64,000 bases of DNA from Progne subis subis (lineage: Eukaryota > Chordata > Aves > Passeriformes > Hirundinidae): the NCBI GenBank assembly GCA_022316685.1, contig JAKJHU010000036.1, positions 4,165,036 through 4,229,035 of the forward strand. Direction: 5' to 3'. Position numbers and translations under genes: made by a program. Below the pieces are notes generated by a model. That model worked only from the letters and a program-made list of their open reading frames with translations. It did no database searches and was not told where the DNA came from. This document shows positions 48,801 through 60,800 of the stretch, in pieces (position 1 is the first letter of the stretch; each line of letters opens with the position of its first letter).

Positions 48801-51800
48801 TACTACATCTGTTTGACAAAGGAATTCCCTGTTCTCTCTAAATCTTTTTTAATTTTTTTTTCACTCCATTTGTATTTATGGGTAGTGATTACACTGTTTC
48901 CTTGAAACGTATATGGTAAAAATAGCAGCACTGCACTTGATGATTTCTCTGCATATTTTGATGTTATTCTATTATGTGGTGAAGGCTATAGTATATTTAA
49001 AGAAGACACAGAGATTTCTGGAAGGAGCATGTAAAGGCCTACCTCCTTCCTAGATTTTTTAGAGAATGATCTGAATGATCTGAATGTTGTTTTTTGACTG
49101 ATTTTTTTCATATTTAAATACATTTGCTTTCATATCTCCATTAAGAAAAAAAAGAAAATGAAGAGAATTGATTTGCTTTGTTTTTTAATTGGAGCTATAA
49201 AGCCCCCTCATCTGTAAAGACTTTGTGGCTCCAAGCAAAGCAGGAGGATACATGTACTTACTGCTCCACCAGATCACATTAATATTTTGTGTTATCTATT
49301 TGTTTTCTAGGGAGCTCGTGGTCTTGATGGTGATCCTGGTCCCCAAGGTCTTCCTGGTGCCCCTGTAAGTAGAGTGTGGGTTATCCAAACACTTCCCAGT
49401 TAGTGAAACTTTGCAGCTGTGAATCAAAAAAGCCTCTGATTAATCCAATTCTATTGATTCCCCGCAGGTGAATAAATGGTATTACAGTAATATCAAGTCA
49501 GTAATGTCTTAATGTTCCCAAAGAATTTGAGGCAGATGAACCCACTTTGACTTCTTAGTATGTTATTGTTTCCTATTCCTTCTAAGTCCTATTGTGCATT
49601 AGGGTGGCTTGGAATTTTTTAGGTATCAAACTGGAACAAAACCTGTACAGGGCGGTATGAGCAATTTTTGTTGGAGTTTTTTTATTTGTGTGTGTGTTTT
49701 ATTTATTTGGGGTGTTTGGTTGACTGGTTTTTTCTTAAATTCTTCCTTGCTCTCTGCTTCCATAGTTGGAATTTGTGCTTGGAACAGCCAGTATCTCTGT
49801 GTTAAACAAACAAGTGCAGCAACCTTTGCTTAGAGACTCCTGAAATCTCAGGTGATGGCTTGAGCTGGGTTTTTTAAAATATATCTGTCAGCTGCATTCT
49901 GAAATGTAATGTGATTTTGAGATGTCTGCTTTCACCAAATGTGAACTGTACTTGTTGATTTTCTGAGAGTTTTTAGCTAAAAAATACAAGGAAGTTTATT
50001 CTGGTTTTATTTCTAATCTTTGTTTTGTTCTGTTTTGTTTTGTTTTGTGTAGGGGGATCAAGGACAGAGAGGTCCATTAGGAGAGGCAGGTCCGAAGGGA
50101 GAAAGGGTGAGCACAGACAAATTTTAACTCTTGTTGACTTGTAAACATTAGCTACTTAATAGCATATAAACAGTGCATAACTGGTACTCTCAAAGTAATG
50201 TGTATCTGAATGAGTATGTGTTGACATTCTTTTAATCTGTCATTCCGTTGCCTTTAGCTTAATTTTTAAATATTATTTTTCTCAGGGTCCTCAAGGTACA
50301 AGAGGAATAAATGGCCTCCCTGGGCCTAAAGGAGAGCCTGTATGTATATTTAATTTCTCTTTTTGTTTCATTCTATGTTTGTCTATTAGTGCTTGGGCAA
50401 AACCTTTTCAAAGTTACAATATTTTTTTTTCTCTTTTCAAGGGCTTACCAGGAGTTGATGGCCGGGAAGGGATCCCTGGAATGCCTGGAGCTAAAGTAAG
50501 GCACAATTGGCATATTTCTGAGCTTTGGTAACGTCCTAGATTTGTTCATTAATTTGTGGCTGCTGCTCATGGCTTTATGCACATTTTGAGGGTGATTGAA
50601 TTAACTATTTCTGTACTACAGAACTGAAAGTATGTCAACTCTGTCTTCCAGAAACAGTTTTTCCCTCATGTTTGATTTGGGTAAATTGCAACTTAAAGTG
50701 TTTTACAGGGTGAACCAGGAAAACCTGGAGCTCCAGGTGATACAGGGCTCCAGGGATTGCCAGTAAGTATCAAGTATTTTACCTTTGAAAGTTAGGCTCA
50801 GTTCAAATCATAGAAAGCCTGTGTATACGTTGATTTGACTCTGATATTGGAGTAATTCTAGTGAAAATATAATCAAAAGGCTCAGGGGAGAATATATGTA
50901 ATGCGAGGGGAAATTTTGCTATGTGTATGCAAACCTTTACACAAAAGTCGAGATCTCCTTATGATGCCATTGTGAGGAAATTGGCCTCACTGAACATTTG
51001 TGGCCAGGTTGTGACTCTTCTTGTGCTCCTCCTACCTGAGACCCCATGGAGACGATGATGTGACCCCACAATTAGGGCTGGTCTCATTGTACTGACTAGG
51101 GCAAAACTATTCCCAAGCAGAGCAGGAAAAGCTGAGCTGCTAGTCTAACTTACTTTCCATGAACAATCGTCCTTTGATATTCTGCTGGCTCGGAACATCT
51201 GGAATGCATCACGCTCATGCTTCTTTCTGCGGGTGGTGGGAGGTCCCCAGTGTATCCCCTGTGGTGAGCTTACAGGGAATCACAAGTGCTTTATGGGCTC
51301 TTTCAGAAGGTAATCCTCATGCATTAGCTAAGTTTGAAAACTCTGTCAGTTGTCAAAAGCTAAATAGAAACCTCTTTAAAACACTTTGCTATTGGAGTAA
51401 TTGCTGTGAGGAACTGGTGAAGGAGATGTTTTAAACATAACTGGCCATAAATTTGTAATACTTAGTGAATTCTTAAGCTGGGAAGACAATTTGGTAAAAG
51501 CGTGCTTGCTATGAGCTGTTGCAGGCAAGTGAGGAGGGAATGAAAAATGTCAAAAGGTATATATTAAACTCTGCACTTCCAGTCTCAGCATACTGGGACA
51601 AGCATGTATTTCTAGTGTAAGACAGAAAAAGTCACAACCCCTCACTTATCTATGCTCCTTTTGCAATTTATGAAATAAGAATTGTACTCCTTACTTTGTA
51701 AGCAGAAAGAATTCAAGATTTCAAGCTTGGTCTCTTATTGAATGAAAGTACTTCAATATCAAGTGAAAGGATTAGAAATACTAAAGCGTGAGAAAGACAT

Positions 51801-54800
51801 ATATATATATATATATAAAACATCATTCCCAATCTTCTTAACAACAAATAAATGTAAATCTTTTTTCTTTCAGGGTTTCCCAGGCTCTCCAGGTATGAAA
51901 GGCATCCCTGGCCCAAAGGTAAAACATCTTGCTCATTGTCTTTCTTATCTAAAGCACAAATAAAGTGCTAAAGTATCTAAAGTTCTAAAGTATTCAGTGA
52001 AATTTTGCTAACCTTCTCTTGTGAAGAGACAAGCTTTATGCTGTAAGAATTTAATATAATTTTTAATAATTTTCACGATTCTTGTGCTACACAATGTGGT
52101 TTTCATTATGCTAGGTGTTAAATAATACCTAAAAAAGCCCATTTCCTTTTAAAATGGTGGAAATCACTGCTAGAGGAAGCTTTTGATCTGCTTACCTCAC
52201 TACATCCTGAAATGAATGATCTTGTAATAAGAATAGTATTTATAGCCACCCTCAGCTGATTCAGTCACAGAGGGTGATATCTCTATTTAGGTAGCATCAA
52301 AATTCTGTTTGGGATTTGTCAGCACATAAACAGCAAGGGAACTGAAATGTGACTTTTGAAAAATTAAGCAGAAAGGTTTGGTCGAAGTTAAAAGAACACC
52401 AGAAATAAGACAGAAGTTAAAAAATTAACACAGGCTGATTTTGTTTAGACCTTATTTCTTTCATTATTTGAATTTTTTATTTAAAAATGGAAGAGCAAAC
52501 CATTGGCTTGGCTAATATTTTTCATCTTTTGCCCAACAGGGTAATAGAGGTCCTCCTGGGGTACCAGGATTAATGGGAAATCCTGGTAAACAGGTAAAAC
52601 CATTAATCTTATACAAAAGATCTAGAAAAATGTAAAAAAAATATTCCCTTTTTAATTTTGTTGCATTTCAAATTTGTCCCATAACAGGGTCAACAGGGCC
52701 CAGAGGGAGAAGCAGGTCCAACAGGACCCCGGGGACCACCAGTAAGTATGGAATAAACTTCTAATTGAGAATATATAAAATTACAGTCTCAAGATAGGGT
52801 TGCTGAAGCTAGCCACAAGGTAAAATTATTATTTATCATAAGTTCTAATTTTTGAGGTAAATACCAGTTCTTTACCTTCTTTACCAAGAGGATGTGCATT
52901 GTCACATAGAGGAATACAGTCCTATATATGTCCAATGATTGTTTTTGGCTTTGGAGAAAAGTTTATATTGTTTATATTGTTTTTGTATTTAAGTATGCCA
53001 AGTAAAAGCTGAACCAGCGGGAATAAGTGTGGTTTGTGAAAAAAGCTGGAACCAAACTCCCGTTCTTCCACTGCAACAGTCTGGTTGGCATTATTAACAT
53101 AGATATAGTGGTGTGAACAATAGGATTTATCTTTCATTGGAAGCACTGCTATTGTAATTTCTTTCCCTGGAGATTTTCCTTAACACAAGAAAGATTTGGA
53201 AGACTGGAGAAATTGCTGCTGGGCAGGTAGCTTGCTGCAGGAAATAAATCTGGTAAGAAAAGTGAACTGCTGGTACTTGTTAAGGCTCAGTTTTGAAGAC
53301 AAAGGAGAGCTGGATGCTGGAGAGTGTTGGATACTGCTTTCTGATTTTCTCTAGAGGGGACCTGACATTGTTTGAAGCTGCATAAAGCAGATCTAATTTC
53401 CCTTTGCTGTTAATCCTTCTGGATGGAGAGGGATGAGAGGATCAGTGGTTTGAAGAAAATTTTCATGGACAAATATTCACTCTGATGACATTAACCAGGC
53501 TTCAGGCTCTGTAAGCAATTGGTTTTTCAGGCTTCCCTATTGCCACTGATACCCTGAGGGTGATTGCATGGAATATTCTCAGCTTCTGCTATAATACGAC
53601 ACAAGTTTTGCTCATGCAGTTGTAGGGTTATTCTCATACAAGTTTTAGTGAGGTACTGTCTGTGATTTATTTGTAAGGGTCAGGAATATCTTCTCTGAAT
53701 TAGCTCCTAAACATACACCAGCAGTCAGCCAAAGAACAGATTCCATTTTCTTCTGTTTTTTCTGTGGTTTATGCTATCAGGTGCTAGATGTGTTAATTCA
53801 TGAGTCATTAATTTGTTCATATTTATTTTGGGCAGTCTTTGCATTGCTGCTGTGTCCACAGCTGCCTAAGGATGATACAGAGAGGGGATTATAAGAGCAT
53901 TTACTAGGATGGAAGTGTCTTCAGCCTCCCAAATACCCAACTTGCAAACGAGTTTTCATTTTTGTCTTGATTTTTGTTCTTTGTATTTAAATGTGTTGGG
54001 TACACTCAAAAAGGTTTTCAGCTCTGTTCTTAGGCTGATCCTGTATACTTGTGACAGGAACAAGAATTGTAATTGAATCAGACCAAAGTAATTGCCCACT
54101 CTGATAATGCACTGTAATCTGCTGAACTATTCTTTTAATCCTTTCAATGTGAACATGAATTTACAAAATCAGCAGTCCGTAGAACAGGGGTTGACACACA
54201 AGGTTAATTATTAGTAACCCTGTAGATGAACAGAAATACTTAAAGCAGATTAAATACAGTGATTTTTCATTTTGTCACTCTAGAGACGACCAGCAAGACA
54301 TCTGGATTCCATGCCTTTATTTTCTCTGTCTTTACAAAGTGCACTCATTTTGGAAAACATGTAAACATTATAACCAAAGCATTGAAAGAAAAGTTTTGGT
54401 CAATACAACAAAGAGAAAGGAAGTAAATTATTGGTTATGAAGTAAGTTTGTATGTGGTACATCAAACATTAAGCTACTTCTCTTCTGTAGGTCTCTTAAA
54501 GCTATAAAGAACCTTGGATAATAACTATGTTGGCTCTCATCAGTTTGATACTACAGACTACATATAACTGGAATAACTTTTTTTTTTTTTTTTTTCCTTT
54601 TGAGGAGCACTTTGCATCTACACAAAAAAGGGGGATGGTGAGGGGTTTTTTTTTGTTTCAGAGGGATGCAGTGTTGTACTATTGAACATCAGGGAATTTT
54701 GGTCTAAGCTGAGTCAATATTTATTTCCAGGGCAGAATAAAGAACATTTTCTTCTGCAGCATGTACATGTAGCAGATACGTTTGAACTTCATCTTTTAGG

Positions 54801-57800
54801 ATTCTGCCCTTCCATTTCTAGGGTAAATGTGCTGGGTAAATAATTCTACATGGCATGATTTTCAAACTTCTAAAAATAGACAATTTGGCAATAAGTTGAC
54901 AAAAACAATTATAATTCAATTTTAATTCAAAGGAGTTTTTTTTTTCTTTCTTAATTTGAAATTTTCTCACAGCTTTAACACTTGCTTGTTTTAGACCAAA
55001 GCTGCATAACCAAACACTTTTAAAGCCTGAGGAACTGTTGGTTACTATTCATAGGTGTTTTTCTTGGCCTGTTTCTTCTTATTTTGAATATTCACTTTAT
55101 GACTCACTTCAGTTCTTTTCTTTCTCCTTTACCCCTTTGTTCCATTTTATTCTTGCTATAAAAGACTCAGGTGGAAGTCAGAAGGTGTTGGGCTAATTCC
55201 TTGGAGAAAAAAAAACCCCTTAATATTTTGCAGGATATGGGAAATTGCAGTCACCTAATATATTGGTCACGCCGCAACAGCCACACAAAATCCTCTTCAC
55301 TCCCCTATTTCACTTACCCCTGTTCTTTGAGTTGCAACTGAGTGAGACAACAGTGGCTGGTGGCTCCAGGAGGGCCAGAACTCCAGAGGAAAGGACATCT
55401 GGTGAAGGTCTGCAGGGGGATAACAAGGCTGACTCTGCTAATATGGCCAGCTGGCTGATATTTGCATTAGGGAAAACCTACATGCCTACATTTGTGTTAT
55501 GTTTAAAAATCACAGGGTTTTTCAGCTTTATCTACTTCCAAAAGACATTTTTTGAGAAAAAAATTTCACTTCAACTCGTGTGTAGTTTTTCAAAATTACA
55601 CAAGAGAGCACTATCTTCAGTGGCACTCTGAGACAAATAATACTTTTGTATGGTTTGCCAAATAACTTGTAGAGTTCTCTGTCATAAACCATGTTATTTC
55701 AGTGTATTTTGTTGTTAAACAGCTGTTGGAATGTAGTTGGAAAGATATTGTTACTAAACAGCAGATTGAAATTTTGGCTTTTTGTGAGTCTGTAAACTTT
55801 TACAGTTTTGCAGGGAAGTTACTAAATCTTTGAAAACAAGATTATTGGCTCTAGTTAAAAACTCATGGCAAACTCATTGTATTAGGAGACTCTTTGTCCT
55901 CACCTCTGACAAATATCCCTAGGAGAAACTTGCTTTAAAAAGTATCACTTTAGTCTATTATTGCTTTTCCTTAAAAAACTTCAACTGGCATCTATCTGAG
56001 TGGGTAGGGGAAAAAGAAAACCCTTTTACTATTTATGTATTCAGTAAACTGGAAAGACAACAGGAGCAACATGGAAATTTTGCCTTTTATTTCTAAATGA
56101 AACATATTGTCCACTCCACACTAATTGTTTTGTTGGTTAACCTTATGTTTGCTTCACATTGTTCTAACCAATCCAAGTAATTACCAAACTCATTTGTGAT
56201 TTAAATGTTTCTAAGTCAATCATCGTGGCAGGTGGGCCAAAGGAACAAATTCTCAAATGTGGGAGTGTCATTCCTAATCAGTGGATTTTAGTCATGCTCC
56301 CTAAGCTGCTTAACCATTTTCTTTCATATTTGCTGAGATTTAGTAATCTAATTTATTTTCTGCAGACAATACTGATCCCTGCCTCTGCTTTTTCATCCCA
56401 TGCTTTTCTTCAACTATTTAACCTATAAATTTCTCACATTTTGAGAGCCTGTATTGCACCCCATGGTTTTGCAGAGAGCTTGTAATATTGAAGTAATCAC
56501 TTAAAGTTCAATATGTGTCTAGCAAATTGAGTAAACTTGATACGTGTGCAGGCCAGCATTTGTGTATGTTGCTTTGTAATTAGGAAGCAATGTCTTCCCA
56601 ACATTAGCAACACAGACTCAATCTCCAGCTGCCTAAAATTTGATCCTACAGCCCCTCTGAGAGACTTCTGAGGTGCCCTGGTCAGTTGGCCTGACTTCCT
56701 CCCTGGAAGTGCCTTTGTGTCACTATAAAGAGGAAACCTGGAGAGTACCTTGGATTTAGTAGTCAAAGGTCACACAGCCTAAAGTTAGAGGAGAATACTG
56801 TTTTCAGCATCTTAAGTTACATTCAGCTAAATAATTTTCTAGTCTTTAAAAATACTTCTGTTCTGCCTATGTGCTGAAATGTAACTTTGGTTATCCCAAG
56901 CAGTTAAATTGTAGTAACTAAAATGTAGCTTTTCTATCATATTCCTTTTACATGACTGCAACTGAAATAATGTGTCACTTTCTTTAGTTGATAATGGTAG
57001 GATGAAATGTCCTTGTCTCGGTTTGTATGCTATGTTTAGGAATTAGTGGACATGTTTTTTATATGTAATTTCAGACATGTTCCACAAGTGATGTCATAGT
57101 TTACATTCAAGGTAGAGTTAAAGGATTAGTTAGCATTAGAGTGTTTGTAGCAGAGTCAAAAAGACAAAGTGCATTTCTATCTTGGAAGGTAGTTTTTATC
57201 CGGTAAACCTAAGCCTCTAGATGAATATGACACTTTTTGACTCTGCCCAGTTCTGCAGCATGGTTCATATGGGGTAGCGCTTTTTCAGTCACAATTGCAG
57301 ACGACATATCCCAGGCAAGGTTTACAAGCGCCAAACTTTTCTCATAGTAACCATCCCTGTCTTCCTAAACAACATGGATAGATTCTTGTCTGATACCTCT
57401 TTGTTTACCCCTCCACCTCCAACAACTTTCTTTGACTTTTGGGCATGGTAGACTCTGAATGTCAGCAGATATCACTATGTTGGCTTCTCCTAAGGAGTGT
57501 AGACAATAACCTGGGTAAAGATGGACGTGTTATGGAGCTAGTATACCAAAACTGTCCTGGACTTCAGGTAACACAGTGGACACAGTCAGAATGAAAGGTC
57601 TCTGCCCTCTAGACTTGGCCACAGTATCACTTATGAAGAGAATGACAGATAGTGGGTTGTTGCTTCTGCCCAAAGCCTGGCATAGTTAAGAGAAGGGAAC
57701 ATTTCATGCTACATCTATCTCTTACCATTATCCCGAGCAGTACATTTTAATTATTACTTTGGCAAAGTTGCAAGTTGCATTTAAAATCTCAGAGAAAGTT

Positions 57801-60800
57801 CCTTGTATGCTTACTCTTCTGTCAAATATTAGTTTACATACTTGGATGATTTCAATACTCTATTGAGGGTCAAAGAGTCCTGTTGATGCTTCTGTGGATA
57901 AATCCTTAAACTTAAATGAGTATTTCCTCTGAGATTTTGCATAACAAAAAGTTGGTAAGTTTAAGTCTCATAAGTATATAGTTGATAAATGGGTTACATT
58001 TTGCAAAAAACTTTGAATATGAAGTTTTAAAAAAATCCAAAATGTTCTTTGTTTATTCTTCTTTATGCCACACATACTTAATTTTCTGTGGCAATCCTAT
58101 GACATGTATTTAATAATATATATATATTAATTAGTTATAATTAATAACTTTTTTTAAGTAGTAAAAAGTTATTACAGTATATGCTGTGGATTATCTCTCA
58201 AGTGATTCTAATTAGTGTTTCAATTATCTGGGCAACTAAGTGAGATGCAAATTACCTGAGATGTATTCTCATTTTTATTATCGTTCCACTCAATTGATGA
58301 ACAGAAAATCAATAAGCCAGTGAAGCTCTCTCAGCATGTGAATGCATTCTGGAACTTTTTGTTTGGTGAAAATTCTACAAAAGGATCAGGTCTTCAAAAT
58401 TTCAGTGAGGATGAAAACCATCCCAGCCAACATAAAGGAAGGTCAACTGTAAATCCTGTAAGGTCTTCTTGTCTGTGTTGCATTAAAGGCTTAATGTAAC
58501 AGTTCCATGAAGACATTAAACTTTTAAATGTATTGAATGCTTCAGGCATTGTGCCTTGAAACAAGGGAAAGGTAGATTTTGTGGTAACCACAGTTAGCAT
58601 GGGAGCTGTGGAAGGACTGCACCCCTGTGGTGTTCAGACTTGCAGTGCTGTGCTACCGTTTCACACTTACCACTTTGCACGTGCCTTTCCCTAGGGGCAT
58701 GGGAGGTTCACCAGCATGGATGCAAGCTGGTCTGTCTCAGCTCACTCTGAACTAGAGTGGCCACTTTCCCTCCTTCCTTAAGTGTTTCACCTCTAGGAAA
58801 AGTACAGATTCTGAAGTGTGTCAAAAGTGCATAAAGCCATAGACATTCTGGTAGTCTTTTTGTTTAAACCAGTGCAGCATGCCTCTTGGTTTGTGGGTGG
58901 CCTGAAGCTATGCACAGATATACAGAGGGCTGCTGTGTAAGAAAGGTAGGCTGAGGACATGGCCAAACTGCCTTCTGCTCTAATTACTGCCCATAGTGGC
59001 TTACAGTGCAGAGGAACATTTAATCTGACCAAGAACAAATGTCAACACCTGAACCAACTATCACAGAAACCCTCCCATGGGCCTTTAAAAAAAACCCAAA
59101 CCATCAGAACTATGAGTAAGCAGCTTACTATATAACCTATCCTAGGGCCAATTCACTCTGCTATAACTTGGACTTGGAGGAAGTATTACAGTCTTTCTAG
59201 TTATGCCAGGGATGGAATTCCTCTTTCTTTGGGTTCTGGTTCCTCTCTTGCTAAAACACTACTGCAGATATTGCAGTGGTGGCCCATAGTGAGAAATAAT
59301 CTGTCCTTACAGACATAATGTCCATATTTACAGGAAATACATTTGTATTCCAGTCTTCTGCAAACTAACCTCCTCCTTTGCCTCCTTAGAAAGACATTGC
59401 TTTTGACAAAGTGCCTGTGGTGTGCATTTGATAAAAGATTTTTTCTGCATTTGAAATAAAATGGAAGATTTTTCTTGAAATTTTATGACCAGTAGAACTT
59501 TTGATGTGCTTAAGAGGTTTATCATAAGATTTTAACTCTCTGAAGATTATACTGCTTTTGTTTCATCTCTGTATAGCAATGACTGTTATGAAAATGATAT
59601 GAGAAGACAAGTTTCTAATGTTGATCATAATTTTATCTTTCATAAGTCTTCATCTTTTCTGCATCAGGAATGTAGCAGTATTCCAGGTCAGAGATGTAGT
59701 TTAGAATTTTTTGATTAAATAAAATTTTAATGTATTTTCTGGGTTCTAGAAATTATGAGAAGTGCTTTAAAGTAATAGGTATTTTAACATCATAGGTTAT
59801 TTTGAAGGAAATTAATTTAAAAGTCTATTTATGTTTGGTTCTGTGATCTCTCCAGGATACCTAATTATTTCTTGAATTGTAGAGTTAGCTTTCCTAAGCT
59901 TGTGTGAGAAGTTCTCATTACATTTATGACCTACTGTAAAAGGCCATGTCTGCCATCTCCTTTTATTTAGTATGCCACAACATTTCACAATATTGTTCTT
60001 GTTATGAAAAAAATCCTGTATTTAAAATTATCCGTTGCATACAGCACTAGAATGCTAAGATCTGCTTTTATCTAAATTTTTCTGTTATTTTATAATAGTT
60101 TATCAGCTTGCGTAGCTAATAATTTCAATTCCTGATATTTTATGATCTTAAATGTTATATCTTTCTTTTGTTGCAAATACTGCTTACCTAGTCACACAGT
60201 GAATTTAAGTAGAGTTTTTAAAATGAGACCTTGGCTTGGGACATATTTTTAATTTATCTGTCCAGGGATATGTCTGTACATGTGAGAGTAAAGCTAGAAA
60301 ATTTACTAAGCTGTTCTGAAAAATTGAATCATAAGAGACAAAATCTTTTGAGAAAGGTACTTTAGTTCAAAAATTGTTTAAAATCTTTGGAAGTTTGGCT
60401 TAATGTCAGATTTACCCAGAGTGTGTATTCAAATGGCTGCATTAAGAAATAGAGTTGTAACACTAATCTGCATATGATGATCTGAATGGATAAATATGTC
60501 TGAAGTGAAGATGTAAAGGTTCATAAAACACATATTTATGCTTATCACTATTATGAATGGTGATTTTAAAAGTTATCCTTCCCTATAACACTAGATTTTT
60601 AAACCTGAATGAGTTTGTTAAGCATTATTTCTGCATTAATTTTCACATTTGTGCATTGGGGATCAGATGCTTTAAATATGTGGTCACATAGGAGCTCAGG
60701 TAAAGAAACTAAGCAAAAGCCTGGAGTTGTGTGCCTGCCAGGGTTGTCGTAGTGAAGTGAATATGTTTGTGACAGGTAACTCTCAGGTGTAAGCCTGTTT

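Noticed and set aside
55245..55631. 128-codon + strand frame in intron 28
   Set aside because: Lacks any domain or splice support, and exons 28 and 29 are contiguous in the protein.
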